Shown in pieces: positions 1 through 8,738 of a stretch of 64,000 bases of DNA; position 1 is the first letter of the stretch, and each line of letters begins with the position of its first letter. Both the position numbers and the translations under genes were made by a program. Origin of the DNA: Evansella clarkii (GTDB lineage Bacteria > Bacillota > Bacilli > Bacillales > Salisediminibacteriaceae); NCBI RefSeq assembly GCF_002019695.1, contig NZ_KV917376.1, positions 2,880,040 to 2,944,039 of the forward strand. The letters run 5' to 3'. The notes under the pieces were generated by a model. It made no database searches, was not told the DNA's origin, and saw only the letters and a program-made list of their open reading frames with translations.

Positions 1-936
1 ATGGGAACACCGGACTTTGCGGTTCCGGTACTCACCGGGTTAACAGAAAAAGGTTATGATGTCAGCCTTGTCGTTACACAGCCGGACCGGCCAAAGGGCA
101 GAAAGCGGACACTCACTCCGCCTCCAGTAAAAACTGCAGCTGAAGAATTCGGGATTCCTGTTTTCCAGCCGGAGAAAATTAAAAATGAATGGCAGGAAAT
201 AGAGAAATATACCCCTGATATAATTGTTACCGCCGCTTTCGGCCAGATCCTTCCTAAGGAGCTGCTTGATATTCCGCCACTTGGATGCATCAATGTGCAT
301 GCCTCGTTACTGCCGAAATATCGCGGCGGAGCCCCGATTCATCAGGCGATCATAGACGGGGAAAAGGAAACAGGGATAACAATCATGTATATGGCTGAAA
401 AGCTGGACGCAGGAGATATCCTGAGCCAGCAAGCGATACCGATTGAAAAAACAGACACGACCGGAACGATGCATGAGAAACTTAGTATCGTGGGAAGGGA
501 CCTTCTGCTGGAAACATTGCCGCAGCTTGAAGCGGGCACAATTACAGCGGAGGAGCAGGATGAATCGGCAGTTACATACGCGCCTAATATATCTAAAGAA
601 CAGGAAGAAATACGGTGGGAACGACCTGCATCCTCTGTTTATAATCAAGTAAGAGGACTCGTTCCATGGCCGGTTGCCTATACAACATGGGAAGGAAACC
701 GGATGAAAATCTGGTGGACGGAAGAAAGCGCCCTGACTTCAGAGGCCTCTCCTGGAACAGTTGTAAAAATTGAGGAAGAGGCTTTCTATGTTGCCTGCGG
801 GGAAAACACAGTATTGAGAATAGACGAAATTCAGCCTTCAGGTAAAAAGAGAATGGATGTAAAAACTTTCCTTCTTGGAGCTGGCAAGAACTTATCTGAA
901 GGTGCAAGATTAGGAGCAGACAATGAAACAAGGTAA
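1..936 (+). CDS. fmt: Methionyl-tRNA formyltransferase (5' end probably cut by window edge)
   Basis: Transfers a formyl group from 10-formyl-tetrahydrofolate to Met-tRNAfMet for translation initiation in the cytoplasm. The reading frame opens with MGTPDFAVPVL, which in the family is normally preceded by a few residues (a short beta strand ending in FMGTPDFA), so the true start most likely lies just upstream of base 1 and this ATG is an internal Met. The formyl-folate site INVHASLLPKYRGGAPI is near residues 97-113, followed by the LDAGDIL segment near 135. The C-terminal tRNA-binding domain is complete. It overlaps rsmB by 14 bases, a conserved operon arrangement. Confidence 0.96.
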   Translation: MGTPDFAVPVLTGLTEKGYDVSLVVTQPDRPKGRKRTLTPPPVKTAAEEFGIPVFQPEKIKNEWQEIEKYTPDIIVTAAFGQILPKELLDIPPLGCINVHASLLPKYRGGAPIHQAIIDGEKETGITIMYMAEKLDAGDILSQQAIPIEKTDTTGTMHEKLSIVGRDLLLETLPQLEAGTITAEEQDESAVTYAPNISKEQEEIRWERPASSVYNQVRGLVPWPVAYTTWEGNRMKIWWTEESALTSEASPGTVVKIEEEAFYVACGENTVLRIDEIQPSGKKRMDVKTFLLGAGKNLSEGARLGADNETR

Positions 937-2278
937 TGTGCGAGAAGCAGCTCTGGATGTTCTGTTAAAAATTGAGAAAAGTCAGGCATACAGTAATCTG
1001 CTGCTTAATGACACGATAAAAAAAACAAAACTGAATCAAAAAGATATTCCGCTGCTTACGGAACTTGTATACGGAACTTTGCAGTACAAGAAAACACTGG
1101 ACTTTTATCTGAAGCCTTTTTCAAAGCGGCCAATTGAAAAGCTGGAATTGTGGGTGCTGATTCTTCTTCGTCTGACTTTGTATCAGATTGTTTATCTGGA
1201 CAGAATACCTGAGCGGGCTGCCGTCCACGAAGCCGTGCAAATAGCCAAAAAGAGAGGCCACCAGGGAATTTCGGGGATGGTAAACGGTATTCTAAGAACA
1301 ATTCAGCGAAAAGGGCTTCCTTCTTTTGAAACGATAGAAGATTCTGAGGAGCGGCTCGCGGTAGAAACGAGCCATCCGGAATGGCTGATAGCCAGATGGA
1401 CAGATCAGTTCGGCAAAGAACGGACAAGGCTGATGTCACAGGCTAACTTAAAACATCCTCTTCATACTGCGCGGGTAAACACTGTGAAAACAGACAGAGA
1501 TACAGTAATAAAAAGTCTGCAGGAAGAAGGAATTGAAGCAGAACCAAGCAGCAGGGTTCCTGATAGTATTGTAGTTAAAAAGGGTTCACTCAGCGGGACA
1601 GAAGCTTTCCGTAAAGGGTGGCTCACCATTCAGGACGAAGGCTCTATGCTCGTAGCCTTCGCACTGGCACCTGCAGGGGGAGACAGAATATTAGATGCCT
1701 GTGCAGCGCCGGGAGGCAAATCCACCCATATTGCAGAAAAAATGAACGACGAGGGAGAAGTTGTTTCTCTCGATATTCATAAGCATAAAGTTGGTCTGAT
1801 AAAAGAACAGAAAGAACGTCTTGGTTTAACTATCATCTCTCCGCAAGTAATGGATGCGCGAAAAGCCCACGAGTTTTTTGAAGAAGAGGCTTTCGATAAA
1901 ATTCTGGTCGATGCCCCCTGTTCAGGTCTTGGGGTCATACAGCGCAAGCCGGATCTGAAATGGACGAAAACTCCGGAAGATGTTGCCCGCCTGTCCAGTA
2001 TACAGAAGGAAATTCTGAATGAAGTATGGCCGCTCCTGAAAAAAGGAGGACGCCTTGTCTACAGCACGTGTACAGTAGATAAGGAAGAAAATGAAGCAGT
2101 TATTGATTCATTTGTTGAGGCTCATAAAGATGCTTCATTTGACAACGGATTTTCAGGCAGGCTGCCTGAAAGCTTTCAGCAGTCTGCCGGAGCTGGAGAA
2201 GGGAAGCTCCAGCTGTTTCCAGGTGAGCATGAGACTGACGGATTCTTTATTTCAGCCGTTGTGAAATCAGACAGCTGA
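923..2278 (+). CDS. rsmB: 16S rRNA m5C967 methyltransferase RsmB
   Basis: SAM-dependent RNA methyltransferase of the NOL1/NOP2/Sun class that makes 5-methylcytosine in 16S rRNA. The N-terminal ~140 residues form a NusB-like all-helical RNA-binding domain. The Rossmann catalytic domain shows the SAM loop DACAAPGGKSTH (about 256-267), the first catalytic cysteine motif DAPCSGLG (about 329-336) and the second, STCTVDKEENE (about 380). The length (451 aa) is normal. Translation is coupled to fmt by overlap. In B. subtilis the next gene is rlmN, but here the next gene is stp after a 273-bp gap. Confidence 0.96.
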   Translation: MKQGNVREAALDVLLKIEKSQAYSNLLLNDTIKKTKLNQKDIPLLTELVYGTLQYKKTLDFYLKPFSKRPIEKLELWVLILLRLTLYQIVYLDRIPERAAVHEAVQIAKKRGHQGISGMVNGILRTIQRKGLPSFETIEDSEERLAVETSHPEWLIARWTDQFGKERTRLMSQANLKHPLHTARVNTVKTDRDTVIKSLQEEGIEAEPSSRVPDSIVVKKGSLSGTEAFRKGWLTIQDEGSMLVAFALAPAGGDRILDACAAPGGKSTHIAEKMNDEGEVVSLDIHKHKVGLIKEQKERLGLTIISPQVMDARKAHEFFEEEAFDKILVDAPCSGLGVIQRKPDLKWTKTPEDVARLSSIQKEILNEVWPLLKKGGRLVYSTCTVDKEENEAVIDSFVEAHKDASFDNGFSGRLPESFQQSAGAGEGKLQLFPGEHETDGFFISAVVKSDS

Positions 2279-2551
2279 GTTTTCTCAGACCGCCTTTAAA
2301 GGAAATAATGCCGCCTTTGGCGAAAAAATAATAAGTATTGCACAGTTTAATTATATGGTAGAAACCAAGTACCAAACACTTGGTTCAAATGTTCCCTCAA
2401 GGGAAAACAGCATATTGTCATTTTATTTAACATGCAGTATGAACATAGCTTCACCATTATCACCATACAGGGGAATTCAGAAACAGAATGTCCTGACCAG
2501 ACGTCTGTTTCTGTCTGGTGGAGAGGAAGAAGAAACGAGGGGATTTGTTAT

Positions 2552-3310
2552 ATGGAAGCAGTTTTTCGTACAGATGTAGGGAGGATCAGATCCCACAATG
2601 AAGATGACGGATTTATATCCGAACAATTGAACGGGCAGATGCTTGTCCTTGTTGCCGATGGAATGGGAGGGCATCAGGCTGGTGACGTTGCGAGCAAAAT
2701 GACTAAAGATATACTGCTGGAGAAGTGGCAGGAAAACAATCGGCCGCTGAACCCGAAAGAAGCTGAAAAGTGGCTGGAGGATTCGATATACGAAGTGAAC
2801 CGGAGGCTTTTTGAGCACGCTCAGAAACACCCACAGTGTAAAGGGATGGGAACCACCCTTGTAGCTGCCATATGTACTGATCAGTTTATTTCCCATGCTC
2901 ATGTAGGTGATTCGAGAATTTACTTAAAATCGGAAGGTCAAATGAAGCAAATTACATCTGATCATTCCCTCGTAGCAGAACTTGTCCGCTCAGGGCAGAT
3001 CAGTGAAGAGGAAGCACAGAATCATCCAAGGAGAAACGTCGTATTAAGGGCCCTCGGTACAGAGAGCAATATTAAAGTTGATGTAAACACGATAAACTGG
3101 GATCCGGGTGCTTTATTAATGCTTTGTTCTGACGGGCTGACTGATATGCTTCCTGAAGACGAGATTTACCATCAGATAACAGATAAGGGTGAGCTGGAAA
3201 AGCTCGCAGAACAACTGATACAGATGGCAAATGATCGTGGAGGGGAAGACAATATCACAATTGCGCTGATCCGTCACACCGGGGATTTAAAGGAAGTGAC
3301 TGATCGATGA
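2552..3310 (+). CDS. prpC: PP2C-type Ser/Thr protein phosphatase (PrpC/Stp)
   Basis: Metal-dependent phosphatase that reverses phosphorylation by the adjacent kinase PrkC. I chose ATG 2552 because MEAVFRTDVGRIRSHNEDD matches family N-termini and gives 252 aa, close to the usual ~254. A longer reading from 2432 has no family support. PP2C motifs are all present: RSHNEDD (about 12-18), VADGMGGHQAGD (about 34-45), HVGDSRIYL (about 116), CSDGLTDML (about 191) and GGEDNITIAL (about 229), supplying the metal-binding aspartates. It overlaps prkC by four bases (ATGA), indicating translational coupling of the antagonistic pair. Confidence 0.95.
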   Translation: MEAVFRTDVGRIRSHNEDDGFISEQLNGQMLVLVADGMGGHQAGDVASKMTKDILLEKWQENNRPLNPKEAEKWLEDSIYEVNRRLFEHAQKHPQCKGMGTTLVAAICTDQFISHAHVGDSRIYLKSEGQMKQITSDHSLVAELVRSGQISEEEAQNHPRRNVVLRALGTESNIKVDVNTINWDPGALLMLCSDGLTDMLPEDEIYHQITDKGELEKLAEQLIQMANDRGGEDNITIALIRHTGDLKEVTDR

Positions 3311-5361
3311 AAGAAAAGCGTATAAATGACCGTTACGAGCTGCTGAGGCCAGTGGGCGGCGGAGGAATGGCTGATGTTTATTTAGCAAAAGATATCATTC
3401 TTGACAGAGAAGTGGCTGTAAAAGTCCTGAAACCTCAATTCTCAGGGGACGATGAATTTATCAGGCGTTTCCGGCGGGAAGCGCAGGCCGCAACAAGCCT
3501 TTCACATCCCAATGTGGTGAATATATACGATGTTGGGGAAGAGGACGATCTGTATTATATAGTAATGGAATATATCAGCGGTGATACGCTGAAGGATTAT
3601 ATCCAGAAAAAAGGAAAGCTGAGTGTGGAAGAAACAGTCAGCATTATGGAGCAGATTACAGCTGCAATCGGACATGCTCATGAAAACCGGATCATACACC
3701 GGGACATTAAACCTCACAATATACTCATAGGCTCAGACGGGCAGGCGAAAGTTACGGATTTTGGTATTGCAAGAGCAATCAGTGAGGCGACGATTACACA
3801 TACAAATTCTGTTCTGGGTTCCGTTCATTATCTTTCACCTGAACAGGCAAGGGGAGGCCATGTAACCAGCAAATCCGATATTTATTCACTGGGAATAGTA
3901 ATGTATGAAATGCTCAGCGGGGCAGTCCCTTTTAATGGTGACACAGCTGTATCTGTTGCAATCAAACATTTGCAGGAACCTCTGCCATTTCTCCGTGATA
4001 ATGAACCATCCATACCTCAAAGTGTGGAAAATGTAGTTCTGATAGCCACAGCGAAAGACCCTCAAGCCAGATATGACTCAGCGGACCAGATGGCAGAGGA
4101 TCTGACTACCGTCCTGTACCCTCAGAGAGAAAATGAAAAGAGAGCGGTTCAGGGTGAACAGGATACGGAAGCCACAAAGGCAGTGCCTGTGGTCCTCAGC
4201 GGAAATGAGAAAGATAATGAACAAACGATGATACACAATAAACCAGCAGGAAAAAATCCGCCAGCTGGCGAGGACGACTCAGGGAAACACGACAATAAGC
4301 AAGAAAAGAAAAAACGAGGGAAAAAGTTCTGGATAACTGCAGTAGTAGTATCTCTGCTGGCCATAGTCATTGCAATAGCTATTCTGCTGCCAGGCTGGCT
4401 TAGGGTCGATGAAGTTACTATCCCCGAAGATCTGGTCGGTATGGAGTACGAGGAGGCACTACAGGAACTTGCCGCCCTTAATCTGGAGGTGGAACCGGAG
4501 TTCCGCTTTGATGAAGAAGTGGAAGAGGGCATAGTACTGGCCCATTCTCCAGGATCAGGTGCAACTGTAAAAGTAGGAACAAGCGTGAGGCTTATTGTAA
4601 GTGAAGGTTCTGAGCCGGTTGAAATGCCAAACCTTGTTGGTGAATCATTAAGCTATGCAGAACAACTGCTGGAAAATTACGAACATGTAGAACTAAATTA
4701 CCAGGAATCAAGCGAATATGATGAAGACACTGTTTTGACCCAGTCACCAGAGGCTGAATCCATGGTTATTCCAAGCGAGACTACTGTTACTCTTACAGTA
4801 AGTGAGCGTCCGGTTTATATGATGGCAAACTTGTATGGAATGTCAAGGACTGAAGTTCTGGAGACACTTGAAGATAATGATTTAATCGTTCTTGATTTTA
4901 CAGAAGAGTACCATTCTACAATTGAACCAGGGAAAGTTGTTTCACAAGACCCTCCCAGGGGAACTGAAATTCGTGAAAGAACTACTGTGAGAGTTGTATT
5001 TTCTGCTGGACCGGAACCAGAACCAGAACCAGAACCGGAGCCGGAACCAGAACCAGAACCGGAAAATGAACCGGAAGAACAGCCGGTATCAGCCAGTGTT
5101 CCGTTTGATGTCAGTATCCCTGACTGGGATGGAGACGAGGAAGACCGACCAGTTTACAGAGTAAGTATTTCCGTTATTGATATGAGAAGCGAAGAACCGA
5201 GACAGGTAATAGACAGAGAAGTATCCGAAGATGAAAGGTTTCATATAGATATGAGGGTTGCCCCCGGTGAATCAGGCTATCTTGTTGTCATCGTTGACGG
5301 TGAAGAGCATGAAGAATCACCGTATGAATACACCTATGAAGAATTGCAGGAGTATGAGTAA
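3307..5361 (+). CDS. prkC: PASTA-domain Ser/Thr protein kinase PrkC
   Basis: Membrane sensor kinase responding to muropeptides and controlling germination and cell-wall processes in Bacillaceae. The order is: Hanks-type kinase domain (about 1-275) with glycine loop PVGGGGMADVY, HRDIKPHN near 131-138 and DFGIARA near 151; a charged linker; one transmembrane helix (about 340-362); and three extracellular PASTA repeats (about 368-575). Next comes an uncommon Pro-Glu dipeptide tract from about residue 568, and then a ~75-residue acidic beta-rich C-terminal segment. At 684 aa it is longer than the ~650 aa B. subtilis protein. The tail may sit near the cell wall, which is an inference from topology. 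Coupled to prpC. Confidence 0.95.
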   Translation: MKEKRINDRYELLRPVGGGGMADVYLAKDIILDREVAVKVLKPQFSGDDEFIRRFRREAQAATSLSHPNVVNIYDVGEEDDLYYIVMEYISGDTLKDYIQKKGKLSVEETVSIMEQITAAIGHAHENRIIHRDIKPHNILIGSDGQAKVTDFGIARAISEATITHTNSVLGSVHYLSPEQARGGHVTSKSDIYSLGIVMYEMLSGAVPFNGDTAVSVAIKHLQEPLPFLRDNEPSIPQSVENVVLIATAKDPQARYDSADQMAEDLTTVLYPQRENEKRAVQGEQDTEATKAVPVVLSGNEKDNEQTMIHNKPAGKNPPAGEDDSGKHDNKQEKKKRGKKFWITAVVVSLLAIVIAIAILLPGWLRVDEVTIPEDLVGMEYEEALQELAALNLEVEPEFRFDEEVEEGIVLAHSPGSGATVKVGTSVRLIVSEGSEPVEMPNLVGESLSYAEQLLENYEHVELNYQESSEYDEDTVLTQSPEAESMVIPSETTVTLTVSERPVYMMANLYGMSRTEVLETLEDNDLIVLDFTEEYHSTIEPGKVVSQDPPRGTEIRERTTVRVVFSAGPEPEPEPEPEPEPEPEPENEPEEQPVSASVPFDVSIPDWDGDEEDRPVYRVSISVIDMRSEEPRQVIDREVSEDERFHIDMRVAPGESGYLVVIVDGEEHEESPYEYTYEELQEYE

Positions 5362-5448
5362 AAATAGCAGCTGAAAGATTATGAAAGATTAATATGTAAT
5401 ATAAAATACGAAAGGGAGGAATTTCATTGGTTTTTTTCGGAGGTACGA

Positions 5449-6330
5449 ATGGCTCAAGGTAGGATTGTAAAGGCGCTAAGCGGGTTTTACTATGTAGAAA
5501 ATGAAGATGGAATATTTCAATGCCGGGGGCGGGGGAACTTCCGGAAGCGGAAGATCACCCCGTTAGTAGGCGATACGGTTGAATTTGAAGCGGAAAATAA
5601 AACGGATGGATATGTTTTAGAAGTAATGGAGCGGAAAAACGAACTGATCCGTCCTCCAATCTCAAATGTGGAACAGGCAATACTGGTTTTTTCTACGGAA
5701 GAACCGTCATTTAGTTCCTTGCTCCTTGACAAGTTCCTCGTTCACGTTGAAGCCAATGACATCGAGCCTGTCATCTGCCTCTCAAAAATTGACCTGCTCG
5801 ATGAAGTGAAGGAAGCGGAAATGCAGAGGGCGGAAAAAATATATAAAAAGCTCGGCTATGAAGTAATAAACACTTCCATTTATCTTGAAGAAACGATTGA
5901 GACTTTGAGGCCCTACTTAAAAGACAGAGTCTCCGTGTTTGCCGGACAGTCAGGGGTGGGGAAATCTTCTCTGCTGAATGCTCTCAGGCCTGAATTGAAC
6001 CTGGAAACAAGGCCAATTTCCAAGAGTCTCGGAAGAGGAAAACATACGACCCGCCACGTAGAACTTATCCCGGTGGAGTCAGGGTATGTTGCGGATACGC
6101 CAGGTTTCAGCTCTCTTGATTTCCACGGCATAGAAGCGGAAGAGCTCAGCTATTGTTTTCCCGAGATGAGAAGCCGGGTGAATGACTGTAAATTCCGGGG
6201 CTGCACCCATATTAATGAACCTTCCTGCTCTGTAAGAGAAGCAGTAAAGGATGGAGAAATTGCCGACTTCAGGTACGAACATTATTTGCAGTTCTTTGAT
6301 GAAATAAAATCACAAAAGCGGAGGTACTGA
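5449..6330 (+). CDS. rsgA: Ribosome small-subunit-dependent GTPase A (CpgA/RsgA)
   Basis: Circularly permuted GTPase that checks late 30S subunit maturation. It has an N-terminal OB fold (about 1-65). The GTPase motifs come in permuted order: G4 CLSKIDLL (about 107), then G1 [14 protein letters not shown] (about 165-178), then G3 DTPGFSSLD (about 217). A C-terminal zinc knuckle has cysteine and histidine in CKFRGCTH followed by a final Cys (about 246-258). Length 293 aa is normal. A good ribosome binding site (GGAGG) precedes the ATG. It lies 4 bases before rpe and 87 bases after prkC. Confidence 0.95.
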   Translation: MAQGRIVKALSGFYYVENEDGIFQCRGRGNFRKRKITPLVGDTVEFEAENKTDGYVLEVMERKNELIRPPISNVEQAILVFSTEEPSFSSLLLDKFLVHVEANDIEPVICLSKIDLLDEVKEAEMQRAEKIYKKLGYEVINTSIYLEETIETLRPYLKDRVSVFAGQSGVGKSSLLNALRPELNLETRPISKSLGRGKHTTRHVELIPVESGYVADTPGFSSLDFHGIEAEELSYCFPEMRSRVNDCKFRGCTHINEPSCSVREAVKDGEIADFRYEHYLQFFDEIKSQKRRY

Positions 6331-6334
6331 GATT

Positions 6335-6985
6335 ATGGTAAAAATTGCACCATCGATTTTATCAGCGGATTTCGCCAGATTAGGCGAAGAAGTTTCAGAT
6401 GTGGAAAAAGGAGGAGCTGATTACATTCATGTGGATGTAATGGACGGGCATTTTGTTCCAAACATTACGATCGGCCCCTTGATTGTGGATGCAATAAGGC
6501 CTGTAACCAGGCTTCCGCTGGATGTTCATTTAATGATAGAGAATCCGGATCATTTTATTCCCCAGTTTGCGAAGTCAGGGGCAGATATTATAAGCGTTCA
6601 CGCCGAAGCTTGCACTCATCTTCACCGGACAATACATCTTATTAAGGAAAATGGATCGAAAGCCGGTGTCGTACTGAACCCGGCAACTCCGGTGGAAGCA
6701 ATCAAACACATTATCGAGGATGTGGACCTTGTTCTGCTTATGACCGTAAACCCCGGATTTGGCGGACAGTCCTTTATTCCTTCTGTACTTCCGAAAATCG
6801 CCCATGTTCGTGAGCTGGTAAACAGAACGGGTAAAGAGATTGAAATAGAAGTGGACGGAGGAGTTAACCCGGACACGGCAAAACAATGTATTGAGGCTGG
6901 TGCAAATGTGTTAGTAGCCGGTTCTGCCATATATAACAGCCGTAACAGAGAGCAGGCTATCTCGGCTATCAGAGGAACCATTTAA
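6335..6985 (+). CDS. rpe: Ribulose-phosphate 3-epimerase
   Basis: Interconverts ribulose-5-phosphate and xylulose-5-phosphate in the pentose phosphate pathway. TIM-barrel with the family signatures [14 protein letters not shown] at the N-terminus, [12 protein letters not shown] (about 32-43, metal-binding His and Asp), [18 protein letters not shown] (about 138) and the phosphate-binding VDGGVNPDT and VAGSAIY. The 216 aa length is standard. It closes the rsmB-to-rpe run, since a hairpin with a T-rich tail follows. In B. subtilis thiN follows; it is not here. Confidence 0.96.
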   Translation: MVKIAPSILSADFARLGEEVSDVEKGGADYIHVDVMDGHFVPNITIGPLIVDAIRPVTRLPLDVHLMIENPDHFIPQFAKSGADIISVHAEACTHLHRTIHLIKENGSKAGVVLNPATPVEAIKHIIEDVDLVLLMTVNPGFGGQSFIPSVLPKIAHVRELVNRTGKEIEIEVDGGVNPDTAKQCIEAGANVLVAGSAIYNSRNREQAISAIRGTI

Positions 6986-6999
6986 ACGTTTGGAAACTG

Positions 7000-7034
7000 C
7001 AGGTTACCCCTTTTATCTGAGGGGGCCTGTTTTC
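7000..7034 (+). terminator. Rho-independent terminator after rpe
   Basis: Imperfect hairpin CAGG-TTA-CCCC / GGGG-CCTG with a T-rich tail, 14 bases after the rpe stop. The three-base bulge makes it weaker than a textbook terminator. Confidence 0.55.
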
Positions 7035-7374
7035 TTTGTTCTGGCTTAATTTTTTAATGTTTTTTCAGTTTGGAAACCGCACATGTTTTAACCTTTATCA
7101 TATGCTAATGAATATCCGGGCAGAAAACAATGGGTATGATTTTCCGCCGCCAGAAGGAAGATAATTACGGATTTATTTTTTTGTCCGAAAAAGGCAGAAG
7201 AGGCTGGTTTTCTAAGTGCCGCCGCACAACTTGCCTTATTTGAGAAGATGTATCTTCAGAAAAAGGGTACTATTTTCTGAAGGATGAATATAATGGGTAA
7301 TAACGAAACACGTATTTATTCTTAAACTTTATGTCCTGTTCTGGCCATGGAAGCTCATTTGAGGAGGGGGAAAA
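7035..7374. other. Intergenic stretch between rpe and spoVM, no gene seen
   Basis: 340 bp with frequent stops and no recognisable coding sequence. Thiamine pyrophosphokinase (thiN) sits here in B. subtilis, but I see no intact copy or recognisable remnant. The last 100 bases should hold the sporulation promoter of spoVM (expected to be sigma-E type), but I could not place -35/-10 elements with confidence. Confidence 0.5.
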
Positions 7375-7455
7375 ATGAAGTTTTATACAATTAAACTGCC
7401 AAAGTTTATTGGCGGCTTTGTAAGAGCATGTCTGGGAGCCTTTAAGAAGGGTTAA
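7375..7455 (+). CDS. spoVM: Stage V sporulation protein SpoVM (26 aa)
   Basis: Tiny amphipathic peptide that marks the convex outer forespore membrane and anchors SpoIVA to start spore coat assembly. It begins MKFYTIKLPKFIGG and ends GAFKKG, giving exactly 26 residues like the B. subtilis peptide and nearly identical over the first 14. Pro9, needed for curvature sensing in B. subtilis, is kept. Differences include Phe15 for Ile and Cys19 for Met. A very strong ribosome binding site (GAGGAGGGGG, 7361-7370) precedes the ATG. The position between rpe and rpmB is the conserved one. The gene is easily missed because of its size. Confidence 0.95.
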   Translation: MKFYTIKLPKFIGGFVRACLGAFKKG

Positions 7456-7555
7456 ATGCTGTATTGCAGTACGGACAATCCTTTCCATCCTGAATTTAAT
7501 TGAGGTCATGGTAAGAGCAGATACACCGGGAATTCTGACTTCTTCCATGAACAGC

Positions 7556-7584
7556 AAAAAACGGCGCAAGAGGCGCCGTTTTTT
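7556..7584. terminator. Bidirectional terminator between spoVM and rpmB
   Basis: A perfect 7-bp stem ACGGCGC / GCGCCGT with a 5-base loop, flanked by A6 on the left and T6 on the right. It can therefore stop transcription from spoVM (+) and from rpmB (-), which converge here. Confidence 0.88.
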
Positions 7585-7636
7585 AGTACAACTATAAAGA
7601 GAGGGAGTTCTGAATTCCGTCTCTTTTCATTTAATA

Positions 7637-7825
7637 TTAAACGCGTTCAACTTTACCAGATTTAAGCGCTCTTGCAGAAACGTATACACGTTTTGGCTTT
7701 CCGTCTACCATGATACGCACTTTCTGAACGTTAGCACCCCAACGGCGTTTCGTTGCGTTTAATGCGTGAGAACGCTTGTTTCCTGTTTTAGGGCCTCTAC
7801 CCGTAATTACACATTTACGTGACAT
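7637..7825 (-). CDS. rpmB: 50S ribosomal protein L28
   Basis: Large-subunit ribosomal protein. I set the start at the ATG giving [20 protein letters not shown], which has an AAGGAGGG ribosome binding site upstream. A longer reading to 7870 adds 15 residues not found in the family. The product is 62 aa, the usual length. It is one of the few minus-strand genes in the syntenic block, as in B. subtilis, and is transcribed alone from the promoter at 7900-7928 to the shared terminator. Confidence 0.96.
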   Translation of the reverse strand: MSRKCVITGRGPKTGNKRSHALNATKRRWGANVQKVRIMVDGKPKRVYVSARALKSGKVERV

Positions 7826-7899
7826 AGTTTTTCCCTCCTTCGTAAAACCGGTCAAATTCCAAGTCTTCACTAATCAAGTTTCATAACAAACACTAAAAC

Positions 7900-7928
7900 A
7901 TCTTAGCACAGGAAAAAAAGAATTTCAA
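7900..7928 (-). promoter_or_regulatory. Sigma-A-type promoter of rpmB
   Basis: Read on the minus strand: -35 TTGAAA, 17-bp spacer, -10 TAAGAT. The -10 lies 75 bp upstream of the L28 start codon. Confidence 0.75.
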
Positions 7929-8360
7929 GTAGTATAAATTTTAGTTTAAAGGTTATCCCCTTGACAGCAAGCGTGACAGACAAGATAATAATATATTGTG
8001 CCGTCTTGTTCCTACAAACCAGCAGGAGTAAGTTCTTTAAACATACCGTTATTTTGTCAGACCTGATTTACGGCCGGGGATTGATTATACATAAATTCTT
8101 TACGCCAGAACAGGGAACAAGCAGCATCAGCCGGTTATTCTAATAGTATGATTAGGCACCCATCAGAGGTGCCTTATGAAATGGCTGATTTCGACAGTTA
8201 TGGCAGGGGGATGGACTGCAGCGGAAGCGTCCCGGTTTAATACTTTTATCCGCTGCAGCCGGCAAATAAAGAAATCCTTTTCAAGTTTTCTTTTAAATTA
8301 ATTTTTTTTATAGTAAAATTACACTAGCCATGAGGAAAACATCCAAAGGGGGGCTTTTGC
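7929..8360. other. Intergenic stretch upstream of yloU
   Basis: About 430 bp with no supported gene. A 60-codon frame at 7961-8143 has no family resemblance and no good ribosome binding site. It contains a small hairpin AGGCACC / GGTGCCT at about 8154-8174 without a clear T-tract, and a likely -10 TAAAAT at 8314-8319 for the yloU operon. A weak TTTTAA stands 17 bp further up, and the start codon follows 40 bp downstream. Confidence 0.45.
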
Positions 8361-8723
8361 ATGACCATTGAAATGAAAACGAACTACGGAACAATTGACG
8401 TTTCAAAAGAAGTGGTAGCTGTTATTGCAGGCGGAGCGGCGATCGATTGCTACGGAATTGTGGGAATGGCTTCACAAAAGCAGCTTAAAGACGGAATTAC
8501 CGACCTCTTAGGCAGAGAGAATATGGGACGCGGAGTTGTAATACGGGAAAAAGAAGAAGAGGTTTATATTGATATGTACATTATTGTAAGCTACGGAACT
8601 AAGATTTCAGAGGTAGCGCACAATGTCCAGTCCAAAGTAAAATACCAGCTGAAACAAATGCTGGGCCTGGAAGTAAGTTCGGTAAATATATTCGTACAAG
8701 GTGTACGTGTGACAAACCCATAG
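8361..8723 (+). CDS. yloU: Asp23/Gls24 family protein (YloU)
   Basis: Small (120 aa) Asp23/Gls24-family protein. Relatives such as Staphylococcus Asp23 act at the membrane and are linked to envelope stress, and in Firmicutes the gene almost always precedes fakA. The core is visible as VAVIAGGAAIDCYGIVGMAS (about 16-35) followed by the YIDMYIIVSYG strand and a C-terminal helix. A strong AAAGGGGGG ribosome binding site is present. It lies 15 bases before the GTG of fakA, clearly one operon. Confidence 0.92.
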   Translation: MTIEMKTNYGTIDVSKEVVAVIAGGAAIDCYGIVGMASQKQLKDGITDLLGRENMGRGVVIREKEEEVYIDMYIIVSYGTKISEVAHNVQSKVKYQLKQMLGLEVSSVNIFVQGVRVTNP

Positions 8724-8738
8724 TTAGGAGGAGCATTC

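Noticed and set aside
2355-2579. 74-codon frame and an upstream extension of prpC from 2432
   Set aside because: Neither resembles RlmN or any family; prpC is best started at 2552 by family alignment and length.
7961-8143. 60-codon plus-strand frame upstream of yloU
   Set aside because: No ribosome binding site, no recognisable product, in a promoter-bearing gap.
8154-8174. AGGCACC / GGTGCCT hairpin as terminator
   Set aside because: No T-tract on either strand and no gene ending close by.
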